Assembly: GCF_008806775.1 (NCBI RefSeq)
Contig: NZ_WAEM01000002.1
Coordinates: 558,001 to 622,000, forward strand
Direction: 5' to 3'
Length of the DNA: 64,000 nucleotides
Source: Flavobacterium luteum
GTDB taxonomy: Bacteria; Bacteroidota; Bacteroidia; Flavobacteriales; Flavobacteriaceae
Positions within the stretch are counted from its first letter, which is position 1. Each line of letters begins with the position of its first letter. The notes beneath the pieces were generated by a model. The model ran no database searches, was not told the DNA's origin, and saw only the letters and a program-made list of their open reading frames with translations. Of this stretch, positions 16,668 to 24,871 are shown piece by piece. The translations under genes were made by a program, and so were the position numbers.

Positions 16668-17615
16668 ATGGCGGTTTTTAAAATAGTTCACAGCACGAAA
16701 TACCAATACAATTGGCCTATAAAAGAGAGCATTAATGAAATTCGCTTGTTTCCCTATAATTTTGAGAATCAGGACGTACTTAAATTTGAACTCAACATCA
16801 CTAACAATCCCAATGTAGACATCTCTCAAGACCGTTATGGCAATAGGGTTGGTAATTTCAACAATCTAGAAGTACATTCGGAAATGGCTATAGAATCTCG
16901 CATGATTGTTCGGGTAAATCATTCGTTAAAAATTCCTGAAATAGATACTACAACTATTCAAGACTTGGAAGTTGAAAAAGAAAAAAGTATTGAGCTTTTA
17001 AGATTGAGTTACCCTGAGGCTATAGAAAAGCAAAATAAAATTATTGCCATTCTCAATAAAATAAAACACCAAGACAAACCGGTAATTGAAATTGCAAGAT
17101 TATGCAACCAATATGTATATTCTAATTTCTCATACACAAAAGGCATAACCAATATAGAGACAACTCTTGATGAAGTTTTGCAACACAAAAAAGGAGTTTG
17201 TCAAGATTTTGCTCTCGTATTATTACAATTATTACGCACTGCAGGAATTCCGTCTCGGTATGTAAGCGGGTATGTTTGCCCCAACAAAAGTGGTCTTAGA
17301 GGTGAAGGCGCTACGCATGCTTGGGTGGAAATTTATACCCCTACACAAGGCTGGTTAGGGATAGATCCTACCAATAATATTTGGACTATGGACAACCATA
17401 TCAAACTTTCAGTAGGAAGAAATTTTACCGATTGTACTCCCGTTAAAGGCACTTTTAAAGGCTTAGCCAAGCAAAAATTATCTGTATCCGTTTCTGTTGA
17501 ATATGAGGATGGAAGACAATTTGAGGAAGTAAACGAAGTACAATTACAAGAAATCTCTTTAGAAAAACAAAAAGAGTTGGATTATATAGAACACGTGCAT
17601 CAGCAACAGCAATAA
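16668..17615 (+). CDS. Transglutaminase-like cysteine protease family protein (COG1305-like)
   Basis: A 315-aa protein with an N-terminal bacterial transglutaminase-like beta domain (about 1-95) and a transglutaminase core. The Cys178 (KKGVCQDFA), His217 (ATHAWVE) and Asp233 (LGIDPTNN) triad is complete. Bacterial members act as peptidases or amide-forming enzymes. It is cytoplasmic as far as the sequence shows. It closes the ATP-grasp/alpha-E operon and is followed by a terminator, so it probably trims or transfers the product made by the ATP-grasp enzyme. That role is inferred from the conserved gene set. Confidence 0.9.
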   Translation: MAVFKIVHSTKYQYNWPIKESINEIRLFPYNFENQDVLKFELNITNNPNVDISQDRYGNRVGNFNNLEVHSEMAIESRMIVRVNHSLKIPEIDTTTIQDLEVEKEKSIELLRLSYPEAIEKQNKIIAILNKIKHQDKPVIEIARLCNQYVYSNFSYTKGITNIETTLDEVLQHKKGVCQDFALVLLQLLRTAGIPSRYVSGYVCPNKSGLRGEGATHAWVEIYTPTQGWLGIDPTNNIWTMDNHIKLSVGRNFTDCTPVKGTFKGLAKQKLSVSVSVEYEDGRQFEEVNEVQLQEISLEKQKELDYIEHVHQQQQ

Positions 17616-17637
17616 AAAACGAATACTTATAAAATCA

Positions 17638-17665
17638 AAAAGACTGCCAGTTCTGACAGTCTTTT
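17638..17665 (+). terminator. Intrinsic terminator between convergent operons
   Basis: AAAAGACTGCCAG and CTGACAGTCTTTT form a 13-bp stem with one mismatch and a 2-nt loop, flanked by A and T tracts. It can end the transglutaminase operon and, on the other strand, the pyrimidine operon. Confidence 0.85.
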
Positions 17666-17703
17666 TTGTTGCTATAATATCCAATTAATGGATATTTTCT
17701 TTT

Positions 17704-18960
17704 TTACTTTTTCAATATCTGAATTACCGTTCCCAACATCACATTAGCACCCAAAGCCAAATCCTCATTCGAAGAATACTCCAACGGATTATGACTAATG
17801 CCATCTTTACATCGCACAAATATCATTCCGTAATCGCAGGCATAGGATAATGCCAAAGCATCATGAAAAGGCCCACTCATTAACTCTGGTGCATCCAATT
17901 CTAGAGCTTTACATTCATTATGAATGATTTCCTTAATCCAATCAGCACAATAGCGAGGGTCGCTTTTAGTATCTTCTGAGATGGAATAGGTTAATTGATG
18001 TTTTTGAGTAATAGCCTCGATGCGGTCACGCAATTGTTTTTCATAACGGTTTCTTCTATCCAAATCAATATCTCTCAAATCGATAGTAAACACCACTTCT
18101 TCGGGTATAATATTTCGCGAAGCTGGAAAAACATTTATAGTCCCGACAGAACCAACAGTTGGCGCACCTGGAATTTGATTGGCTATTTCGTTTACGGCAA
18201 CAATAATTTCGGCAGCGCCTACTAAAGCATCTTTACGAATAGGCATAGGCACAGAACCCGTATGACCCGCCATTCCTTTCAGTTTAACGGTCCACCAAAT
18301 GGGTCCGGAAATTCCTGAAACCACTCCAATTGGTTTATGGGCTAAATCCAAAACCGGCCCTTGCTCAATATGCAATTCCAAAAAGCAAAAAATACTTCCT
18401 TCTTTGTATTCTGATGCTTTAAATTGAGTTACATCACAACCAAAATCCTTTAGGGCTTGTTCGCGAGTAATGCCATCTTTGTCGGCACGTTGCAATTCGC
18501 CTTCTTCTAGTTTGCCTAAAATACCTCTTGAACCAAACAATCCTTTATTGAAACGCCAGCCTTCTTCATCAGCAAAGGAAATCACTTCAATAGGACGTTC
18601 GGGAACAATATTATTTTCGGTTAAAGTTGCAACGACTTCTATAGCGCATAATACTCCAGCTACTCCGTCAAATCGTCCTCCATAGGGTTGAGAATCGAGA
18701 TGCGACCCCATCATTAAAACGGGTAAATCTGGATTTTTGCCTTCGAGTCTTCCTATTAAATTTCCAAAATTATCGATGTGAGTAGTCATTCCTGCAGCTT
18801 TCATCCAAGAAGCAGCAAGTTCAAAACCTTGTTTTTCTAATTCAGTGTGTGCTGGTCTACAAGTGCCCGTTTCGCCTATTTTACCTATTAGGCTCATGGC
18901 TTCAAAATGATCTTGTAGTCTTTGAGAATTTATTTTCATAGTATCTAGATTAAAAATCAA
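17704..18960 (-). CDS. M20-family Zn-dependent N-carbamoyl amino acid hydrolase (allantoate amidohydrolase/beta-ureidopropionase type)
   Basis: A 418-aa M20/M28-type metallohydrolase. Metal-binding motifs are visible: GSHLDS (His87), GGRFDGVAG (Asp98), ADEEGWRF (Glu132/Glu133), ELHIEQGP (His197) and a C-terminal SHNPLEYS. Relatives cleave N-carbamoyl-beta-alanine, N-carbamoyl-L-amino acids or allantoate. It is the last gene of the pyrimidine operon, so hydrolysis of N-carbamoyl-beta-alanine is likely. A second, unrelated enzyme for that step (nitrilase type, 22428-23294) is in the same operon, so one of the two may serve another N-carbamoyl compound. An ATG at 18939 gives a start closer to family length; 18960 is kept as the outer limit. 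Confidence 0.88.
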   Translation of the reverse strand: MIFNLDTMKINSQRLQDHFEAMSLIGKIGETGTCRPAHTELEKQGFELAASWMKAAGMTTHIDNFGNLIGRLEGKNPDLPVLMMGSHLDSQPYGGRFDGVAGVLCAIEVVATLTENNIVPERPIEVISFADEEGWRFNKGLFGSRGILGKLEEGELQRADKDGITREQALKDFGCDVTQFKASEYKEGSIFCFLELHIEQGPVLDLAHKPIGVVSGISGPIWWTVKLKGMAGHTGSVPMPIRKDALVGAAEIIVAVNEIANQIPGAPTVGSVGTINVFPASRNIIPEEVVFTIDLRDIDLDRRNRYEKQLRDRIEAITQKHQLTYSISEDTKSDPRYCADWIKEIIHNECKALELDAPELMSGPFHDALALSYACDYGMIFVRCKDGISHNPLEYSSNEDLALGANVMLGTVIQILKK

Positions 18961-19026
18961 AAATCAAGACTAAAGAATCGTAAATAAATTCTTTGCTCTT
19001 GATTCTTGTTTCTATTTTTCTTTATT

Positions 19027-20295
19027 TTAATGATCGTTCAACGGCAACCCTTGTGCTTGCCAATCTTTCCAGTTTACATATTCCGGTGCAACACGATGCT
19101 CTTCCATTGTGATACATTCATCAACAGGACATACTAACTTACACAAATTACAACCCACACATTCTTCTTCTTTAATCGTATAATTGTTGTACGGATTGCC
19201 TCTTTCTACATTAATAGATTGATGCGATGTATCTTCGCAAGCAATATAACACAACCCACAATGAATACATTTGTCTTGATTGATTTTGGCTATATGATGG
19301 AAATTGATGTCCAAATCTTCCCAATGTGTTATTTTTTCAACTGATTTTCCAATAAAGTCAGTAGTTTTTTCATAGCCTTTTTCGTCCATCCAGTTATTCA
19401 GTCCTTCGCACATGTCCTCCACAATTCGAAACCCATGGGTCATAGCAGCAGTACATACTTGAACAGAAGTAGCCCCTAATAACATGAACTCAACAGCGTC
19501 TTTCCAAGTGCTTACTCCTCCAATTCCAGAAACCGGAACTCTTGAAGCTACTGGGTCTTGAGCAACGGTAGTTAACATTTTTAAGGCTATTGGTTTCACA
19601 GCTGGACCACAATACCCTCCAAAAACACTTTTACCAGCCACATAAGGATTCGGAACTAAAGTGTCTAAATCGACTCCTGTTACACTTTGAATGGTGTTAA
19701 TTAAACTCAATGCATTTGTTCCGCCTTCGACTGCAGCTCTTGCTGTGGGAACAACCGAGTGTACATTGGGTGTTAGTTTTGTAATTACTGGGATGGTCGC
19801 TTTTTCCATAACCCATTCTACCACCATTTTAGCGATTTCTGGATCTTGACCTACGGCTGCTCCCATTCCTCTTTCGGTCATTCCATGCGGACAACCAAAG
19901 TTCAATTCAAAACCCATTGCTCCTGCATCTTCACACTTCATAATCAAATCATGCCACGATTTACGGTCGTTATCGGCCATTAAAGAAACGATCATCGCTC
20001 TGTCAGGAAACATTTTAACGACTTCTAAAATTTCTTTCAAATTGATGTCTAGTGGTCGATCACTAATTAATTCGATATTATTGAATCCCATCATGCGTTT
20101 GCCTCCATAATTCACTGAGGAATAACGAGAGGAAACATTTTTTACTTGCGACCCTAATGTTTTCCATACTACACCGCCCCAACCTGCTTCAAAAGCACGA
20201 ACAACGTTTATAAATTTGTCTGTTGGTGGTGCACTGGCTAGCCAAAAAGGATTCGGTGATTTTATGCCTAAAAAATCTGTTGATATATCTGCCAT
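19027..20295 (-). CDS. preA: Dihydropyrimidine dehydrogenase, FMN/Fe-S subunit PreA
   Basis: A 422-aa protein with a dihydroorotate-dehydrogenase-like FMN barrel (about 1-310) and two C-terminal 4Fe-4S motifs, CIHCGLCYIACED and CVGCNLCKLVCPVDEC. PreA reduces uracil and thymine to the dihydro forms with NADH, using electrons passed on by PreT. It lies 42 bp after preT in the same operon. The barrel keeps ELNFGCPHGM and IGGVSTWKDAVEF, typical of this subfamily. The start ATG at 20295 begins directly with the MADISTDFLGIKSPNPF segment expected for the family. Confidence 0.95.
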   Translation of the reverse strand: MADISTDFLGIKSPNPFWLASAPPTDKFINVVRAFEAGWGGVVWKTLGSQVKNVSSRYSSVNYGGKRMMGFNNIELISDRPLDINLKEILEVVKMFPDRAMIVSLMADNDRKSWHDLIMKCEDAGAMGFELNFGCPHGMTERGMGAAVGQDPEIAKMVVEWVMEKATIPVITKLTPNVHSVVPTARAAVEGGTNALSLINTIQSVTGVDLDTLVPNPYVAGKSVFGGYCGPAVKPIALKMLTTVAQDPVASRVPVSGIGGVSTWKDAVEFMLLGATSVQVCTAAMTHGFRIVEDMCEGLNNWMDEKGYEKTTDFIGKSVEKITHWEDLDINFHHIAKINQDKCIHCGLCYIACEDTSHQSINVERGNPYNNYTIKEEECVGCNLCKLVCPVDECITMEEHRVAPEYVNWKDWQAQGLPLNDH

Positions 20296-20337
20296 AATAA
20301 TTGTATTTAGTTCCGAGAAATTCGGAAGTTGACTTTT

Positions 20338-21723
20338 TTAATTGTTGAAAGTTGGTTTTAATTCGCAATCTAAAATATAATCTTGTCCAAAGAGGTATTT
20401 TACAATCGCTGCCGCTCCGTCTTTTCCTGCTTGAACCGCATCGACTACTTCTCTACCTCCGTTAACACAATCGCCACCTGCAAAAACACCTTCTTGATTG
20501 GTTAATGCTTTGTCAGTAACTGCAACCTTTCCTTTATTATTTTCAAAAGAATTATTTTTAACTAACGTTTCAAATGGCATTTGTCCAGCTGCTTTAATCA
20601 CCATATCTACCTCTAATGTAAATGTCTCTCCTGAAACTACTGGGCTTCTTCTACCGCTTTCATCAGGATCTCCCAATTTCATTACATCGCAAACCAATTG
20701 CGACACTTTTCCGTTATCGCCTTTGATTTCTTTTGGCGCTGCTAACCAAATGATTTTACAACCATCTAATTTAGCAATATTCAACTCATGCTCCGTACAC
20801 GGCATTTCGTCTTGAGTTCTTCTATAAACTAAGGTCACATCAGAAGCGCCCAATCTTTTCGCTTGGGTTGCTGCATCAATAGCCGTCATTCCCATTCCAA
20901 TTACGGCCACTTTATCACCAACTGCAATTTTAGAATAATCGTTGTTTCGTAATTCGTAAATGAATTTGATAGCATCTTCAACACCTTCTAAATGTTCGCC
21001 AGCAATATCTAATTGACGCGCTAAACCAACACCAAATGCTAAATATACAGCATCATAATTGCGTTTTAATTCTTCAACGGTAACATTTTTACCTAATTCT
21101 TGATTGTATTTAATGTCAATACCTCCTATCGAAGTAATGTAATTTACCTCATCTTCGCAAAATTCAGGGGTGACTTTATAGGCGGCAATTCCGTAGGTCA
21201 TTAATCCTCCTCCTTTGCTTTCTTTTTCATAAATGGTAACATCAATACCTTCTCTACTCAAAGTGTGTGCACAACTCAATCCTGCTGGGCCTGCTCCAAT
21301 TATAGCAACTCGTTTCCCTGTAGAGGGTTTTCTTTCAAATAACTGCCAATTATTGTCCATCGCTTTTTCGGTAGAATAGCGTTGCAATTTGGCAATATGA
21401 ATAGGCGTTTCATGCATTAAATTATACACACAAGCACCCTCACATAATTTTTCAACGGGACACACTTTACTACATCCTGCCCCCATAATATTGGAAGAGA
21501 AAATGGTATGTGCTGAACCTTTAAGATTTTCAGTAGCGATTTGCTTAATGAATTTTGGAACGTTGATAGACGTTGGACATGACTTCATACAGGGCGGATC
21601 GTAACAAAACAAACAGCGGTTGGCTTCAACCAATGCGGCGTCTGGAGTTTCGAAAGGTGGATGAATATCTGTAAAATTTTCTTCGTATTCTGCGGTGGTT
21701 AATCGATTGTTCTTTATACTCAT
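20338..21723 (-). CDS. preT: Dihydropyrimidine dehydrogenase, flavin subunit PreT
   Basis: A 461-aa NAD(P)H oxidoreductase subunit like the N-terminal half of mammalian DPD and GltD. It has N-terminal Fe-S cysteines (CLFCYDPPCMKSCP, then GCSKVCPVEKLCEGAC), an FAD site VAIIGAGPAGLSCAH near 142, a second dinucleotide site VAVIGMGMTAIDAA near 275, and a final GGDCVNGGREVVDAVQAG FAD motif. It oxidises NAD(P)H and passes electrons to PreA. It is encoded directly before preA. The space upstream (21724-21830) contains a repeat copy and the GxxExxY gene, which separate it from the rest of the operon. Confidence 0.95.
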   Translation of the reverse strand: MSIKNNRLTTAEYEENFTDIHPPFETPDAALVEANRCLFCYDPPCMKSCPTSINVPKFIKQIATENLKGSAHTIFSSNIMGAGCSKVCPVEKLCEGACVYNLMHETPIHIAKLQRYSTEKAMDNNWQLFERKPSTGKRVAIIGAGPAGLSCAHTLSREGIDVTIYEKESKGGGLMTYGIAAYKVTPEFCEDEVNYITSIGGIDIKYNQELGKNVTVEELKRNYDAVYLAFGVGLARQLDIAGEHLEGVEDAIKFIYELRNNDYSKIAVGDKVAVIGMGMTAIDAATQAKRLGASDVTLVYRRTQDEMPCTEHELNIAKLDGCKIIWLAAPKEIKGDNGKVSQLVCDVMKLGDPDESGRRSPVVSGETFTLEVDMVIKAAGQMPFETLVKNNSFENNKGKVAVTDKALTNQEGVFAGGDCVNGGREVVDAVQAGKDGAAAIVKYLFGQDYILDCELKPTFNN

Positions 21724-21809
21724 ATTATTTATTTTTTTTGATAATAGTAAAAGTTATTAATTATTCTATTTAATGATATTTATGCATCCTACTTGTTTCA
21801 AAATGATTT

Positions 21810-21830
21810 AAACCACATAGAAACATAGAA
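21810..21830 (-). repeat. Short repeat copy R1 (inverted), at the 3' end of the GxxExxY gene
   Basis: The plus strand reads AAACCACATAGAAACATAGA, the exact reverse complement of copy R2 at 22256-22275. It touches the stop codon of the gene at 21831. Confidence 0.85.
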
Positions 21831-22250
21831 TTATTCTTTTGGTAATTTTTTAAAATACTCATTTACAAAAGTTTTCTGGCCTTCTTTAAAAATGTTATAA
21901 CAATTAAAATTGATTAAAATTCCTTTAGGAGATTTCATAAGATTCATATAGTTAAGAAGCTTGGCTTCAAACATAGGATGTATTTCAAATACCGATTTTA
22001 ATTCAACAATAATTACGTTTTCAACAAATAAATCACATCTGAAATCCAATTCTAACTCTTTATCTTTATAGAGTACAGGTATTTTCATCTCTGATAAAAA
22101 ATTTATTTTTCTATGTATTAATTCTTCTTTAAGACACTGATGATAGACACTTTCTAGCAACCCTCTCCCCATTATTTTATGAACTTCAATAGCTGAACCA
22201 ATAATTTCATAAGTCAATTCATCTAAATACTTTTGCGTAATCTTCTCCAT
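21831..22250 (-). CDS. GxxExxY protein (small PD-(D/E)XK nuclease-like family)
   Basis: A 139-aa protein with the family-naming GLLESVY at 30-36 after a helical N-terminus, then a nuclease-like core with Asp73 (FRCDLF) and ELK at 83-85. The family occurs in many environmental bacteria, often in several copies, and no activity has been established to my knowledge. The gene has the pyrimidine operon's orientation but no link to pyrimidine breakdown. It is bracketed by inverted copies of a 20-nt repeat, with more copies downstream to 23448. That suggests it was inserted into the operon. Catalytic residues look intact, so it is probably not a relic. Confidence 0.85.
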   Translation of the reverse strand: MEKITQKYLDELTYEIIGSAIEVHKIMGRGLLESVYHQCLKEELIHRKINFLSEMKIPVLYKDKELELDFRCDLFVENVIIVELKSVFEIHPMFEAKLLNYMNLMKSPKGILINFNCYNIFKEGQKTFVNEYFKKLPKE

Positions 22251-22255
22251 AAAAA

Positions 22256-22275
22256 TCTATGTTTCTATGTGGTTT
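22256..22275 (+). repeat. Short repeat copy R2
   Basis: TCTATGTTTCTATGTGGTTT, 6 bp before the start of the GxxExxY gene and inverted relative to R1, so the pair frames that gene. Confidence 0.85.
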
Positions 22276-22382
22276 AAAAACCTTTACCCATTCAACCTCC
22301 AATTCCCTCTCACATCTCATCACCACCAACCCTATGTGAAAAAATTAATTTTTCTATCTCCACCTTCTACTCAAAACTATTC

Positions 22383-22405
22383 CTATGTCTCTATGTGGTT
22401 CAAAA
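22383..22405 (+). repeat. Short repeat copy R3
   Basis: CTATGTCTCTATGTGGTT followed by CAAAA, one base different from R2 in the core. It lies in the gap just after the nitrilase-type gene (which ends at 22428 on the minus strand). Confidence 0.85.
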
Positions 22406-22427
22406 AAAAGACAACATACTTAAAATA

Positions 22428-23294
22428 CTATAGCGTCGTAATTGCCCCATAGGTTTCTGGTCTTCTATCACGATAAAATTGCCATTTGCTTCTGATTTCT
22501 TCAATCAAATCGAAGTCAAATTCAGCTACTAGTAATTCATCCTTATCTTCAGATGCACAAGCAAAGATTTCCCCTAATGGATTTACAAAATAGGAAGTTC
22601 CGTAAAAACGCCCTAAATTCCAAGGTTTTTCTATTCCAACTCTATTGATGCATCCCATAAAATAACCATTTGCCACGGCATGTGCGGGTTGCTCTAGCTT
22701 CCATAAGTTTTGCGATTGCCCAACGGTTGTCGCTGACGGATTGTAAACAATTTCAGCTCCGTTTAATCCTAAACACCTTGCGCCATCAGGAAAATGTCGG
22801 TCGTAACAAATGTAAACGCCTACTTTAGCATATTTGGTTTGAAAAACAGGATACCCTAAATTACCGGGTTTAAAGAAAAATTTCTCCCAAAAACCTCCTG
22901 TTTGCGGAATATGGTTTTTTCTGTATTTGCCTAAATACGTTCCATCGGCATCTATAACAGCCGCGGTATTGTATAAAACACCTGCTTGATCTTTTTCGTA
23001 AACGGGAACCACTATAACCATGTCGTATTTCTTGGCATAGACTTGCATGCGCTCCGTCGTAGGCCCCGGAACCGATTCTGCTGACGCATACCAAGCGCTG
23101 TCTTGTCCTGGGCAAAAATAAGGAGTATTGAATATCTCCTGAAAACACAAAATTTGAACACCTTGCCTACCCGCTTCTTCAATGTAAGGAATGTGCTTTT
23201 GCACCATCGCCTCCATGATTTCTGCAATCGTGCCTTCGCCTTCTGTTTTGGCCAAACTCAATTGAATAAGCCCTGATTTTACTATTCTTGCCAT
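22428..23294 (-). CDS. Nitrilase-superfamily N-carbamoyl-beta-alanine amidohydrolase (beta-ureidopropionase)
   Basis: A 288-aa carbon-nitrogen hydrolase with the full catalytic set Glu53 (CFQEIFNTPYF), Lys126 (GKYRKNHIP) and Cys163 (VYICYDRHFPDGAR). The ICYDRHFP motif is typical of beta-ureidopropionases and N-carbamoylputrescine amidases. Between dihydropyrimidinase and PreTA it fits the final step, splitting N-carbamoyl-beta-alanine into beta-alanine, CO2 and ammonia. It is separated from dihydropyrimidinase by about 155 bp that hold a repeat pair. N-carbamoylputrescine is the main alternative substrate, but the operon speaks against it. Confidence 0.88.
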   Translation of the reverse strand: MARIVKSGLIQLSLAKTEGEGTIAEIMEAMVQKHIPYIEEAGRQGVQILCFQEIFNTPYFCPGQDSAWYASAESVPGPTTERMQVYAKKYDMVIVVPVYEKDQAGVLYNTAAVIDADGTYLGKYRKNHIPQTGGFWEKFFFKPGNLGYPVFQTKYAKVGVYICYDRHFPDGARCLGLNGAEIVYNPSATTVGQSQNLWKLEQPAHAVANGYFMGCINRVGIEKPWNLGRFYGTSYFVNPLGEIFACASEDKDELLVAEFDFDLIEEIRSKWQFYRDRRPETYGAITTL

Positions 23295-23323
23295 ACTTTT
23301 TACATTTTATCAATTTTCATTTA

Positions 23324-23448
23324 CCCCATAGTGACATAAAAAAGAAAGTTATAGACAGTTCTTTTTCACATAGTCTATTTTACACTATAAAAAGCAAAGC
23401 TTCTCAATTCGTTTCAAAATAAATCTATGTCTCTATGTGGTTCAAAAA
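23324..23448. repeat. MITE-like interval: degenerate inverted copy R5 and copy R4
   Basis: R4 (23424-23448) reads TCTATGTCTCTATGTGGTTC plus AAAAA. R5 (23324-23340) reads CCCCATAGTGACATAAA, which matches the inverted repeat CCACATAGAAACATAGA at most positions. Together they bracket about 125 bp of AT-rich non-coding DNA between the nitrilase and dihydropyrimidinase genes. Confidence 0.6.
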
Positions 23449-23449
23449 A

Positions 23450-24832
23450 TTATATTTTCCCTTGTACTTTTTTTCGTTTTATAAACTGCCCGTATCCTTT
23501 AGAAACTTTACATTCGTTATTGTCTATAACCACTTTCCCTCTCAACAAAACCGTTTTTACTTTACCGGTTAGTTCCCAACCTTCATAACCGCTATAATCA
23601 ACATTCATGTGGTGCGTTTTGGCTGAAACGATATGCTTTTCGTTAGGATCTAGAAGTACAATATCAGCATCGCTACCAATGGCGATTGTTCCTTTTTTAG
23701 GAAACATTCCAAATATTTTTGCAGCATTGGTACAAGCTACTTCTACATATTTATTTAAGGTGATTTTCCCTTTGTTTACGCCTTCGCTGAAAAGCAATTC
23801 CATACGGTTTTCAATAGCTGGATGTCCGTTAGGAATTTTAGAAAAATCGTCCTTACCCATTAGTTTTTGTTCCCACATAAACGGACAATGATCAGTAGCT
23901 ACGACTTTCACAGTTCCTTGGTTTAATCCCGCCCATAGCGTTTCTTGATCTTTCTTCTCCCGAAGCGGTGGACTCATCACCCATTTTGCTCCCTCAAAAT
24001 TTTGTTCATACAAACTTGCATCTAAAACCAAATACTGTATACACGTTTCTACAAAAACATTTTGGTTTCGTTTGGTAGCGTTCCGTACGGCGTTTAGCGC
24101 CCCTTCGCACGTTAAATGCACAATATACCCAGGGCAACCTGTATAATTCGCCATATCGGCAAATCGACCGCTGGCTTCTGCCTCGGTAACTTCGGGTTGT
24201 GATAGGTAGTGATATAAAGGTTCTAACTTGCCTTCGGCTTTGTGCTTGGCTATTAAATAGTCAATCATGTCACCATTCGTGGCATGAACATTTATTAGTC
24301 CGCCATGCTTTTTAACTTCTTCCATGAGCCCAACCATTTGGCTGTCATTAATCATTAAGGCTCCTTTGTAAGCCATAAATGTTTTAAAAGAAGTGATGCC
24401 TTCCACTTCTACTATATGTTGTATTTCTTTTCTGGTATTTTCATTAAAATCGGTTACGGCCATATGAAAACTATAGTCGCCAACAGCATTGTTCGTGCTT
24501 CTTCCTTTCCATTCATCCAATGCCGATTGTAAACTTTTTCCTTGTGTTTGAAGAATAAAATCAATTACGGTTGTGGTACCTCCAAACAAGGCCGCACGAG
24601 TTCCCGTTTCATAGTTATCGCTACTGTAAGTCCCCATAAATGGCATTTCTAAATGCACATGAGGGTCAATTCCACCTGGAATGACTAACTTACCTGAGGC
24701 ATCAATGATTTGATCGGCTTGAACATTTAGATTTTTTCCAATAGCCGAAATAGTCTCGCCTTCAATAAAAATGTCTGCTTGGTAATCATCCGCAGCTGTT
24801 ATTATTCTTCCGTTTTTAATTAAAATACTCAT
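23450..24832 (-). CDS. hydA: Dihydropyrimidinase (D-hydantoinase family)
   Basis: A 460-aa cyclic amidohydrolase that opens dihydrouracil or dihydrothymine to the N-carbamoyl-beta-amino acid. Metal ligands fall at the positions known for hydantoinases: His58 and His60 (DPHVHLEMP), carbamylated Lys150 (SFKTFMAYK), His183 (NVHATNGD), His239 (YIVHLTCEG) and Asp314 (VATDHCPF). It lies 39 bp after the NCS1 transporter gene and before the nitrilase-type beta-ureidopropionase. The gene order follows the pathway order. It is cytoplasmic with no signal peptide. Hydantoin hydrolysis is possible as a side activity. Confidence 0.94.
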   Translation of the reverse strand: MSILIKNGRIITAADDYQADIFIEGETISAIGKNLNVQADQIIDASGKLVIPGGIDPHVHLEMPFMGTYSSDNYETGTRAALFGGTTTVIDFILQTQGKSLQSALDEWKGRSTNNAVGDYSFHMAVTDFNENTRKEIQHIVEVEGITSFKTFMAYKGALMINDSQMVGLMEEVKKHGGLINVHATNGDMIDYLIAKHKAEGKLEPLYHYLSQPEVTEAEASGRFADMANYTGCPGYIVHLTCEGALNAVRNATKRNQNVFVETCIQYLVLDASLYEQNFEGAKWVMSPPLREKKDQETLWAGLNQGTVKVVATDHCPFMWEQKLMGKDDFSKIPNGHPAIENRMELLFSEGVNKGKITLNKYVEVACTNAAKIFGMFPKKGTIAIGSDADIVLLDPNEKHIVSAKTHHMNVDYSGYEGWELTGKVKTVLLRGKVVIDNNECKVSKGYGQFIKRKKVQGKI

Positions 24833-24871
24833 ATTTATTATTTTAAAATTTGAAAGTTTTTACAATCAAAA

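Noticed and set aside
21810..23448. Short repeats as a CRISPR array
   Set aside because: The copies are irregularly spaced, in both orientations, and separated by whole genes.
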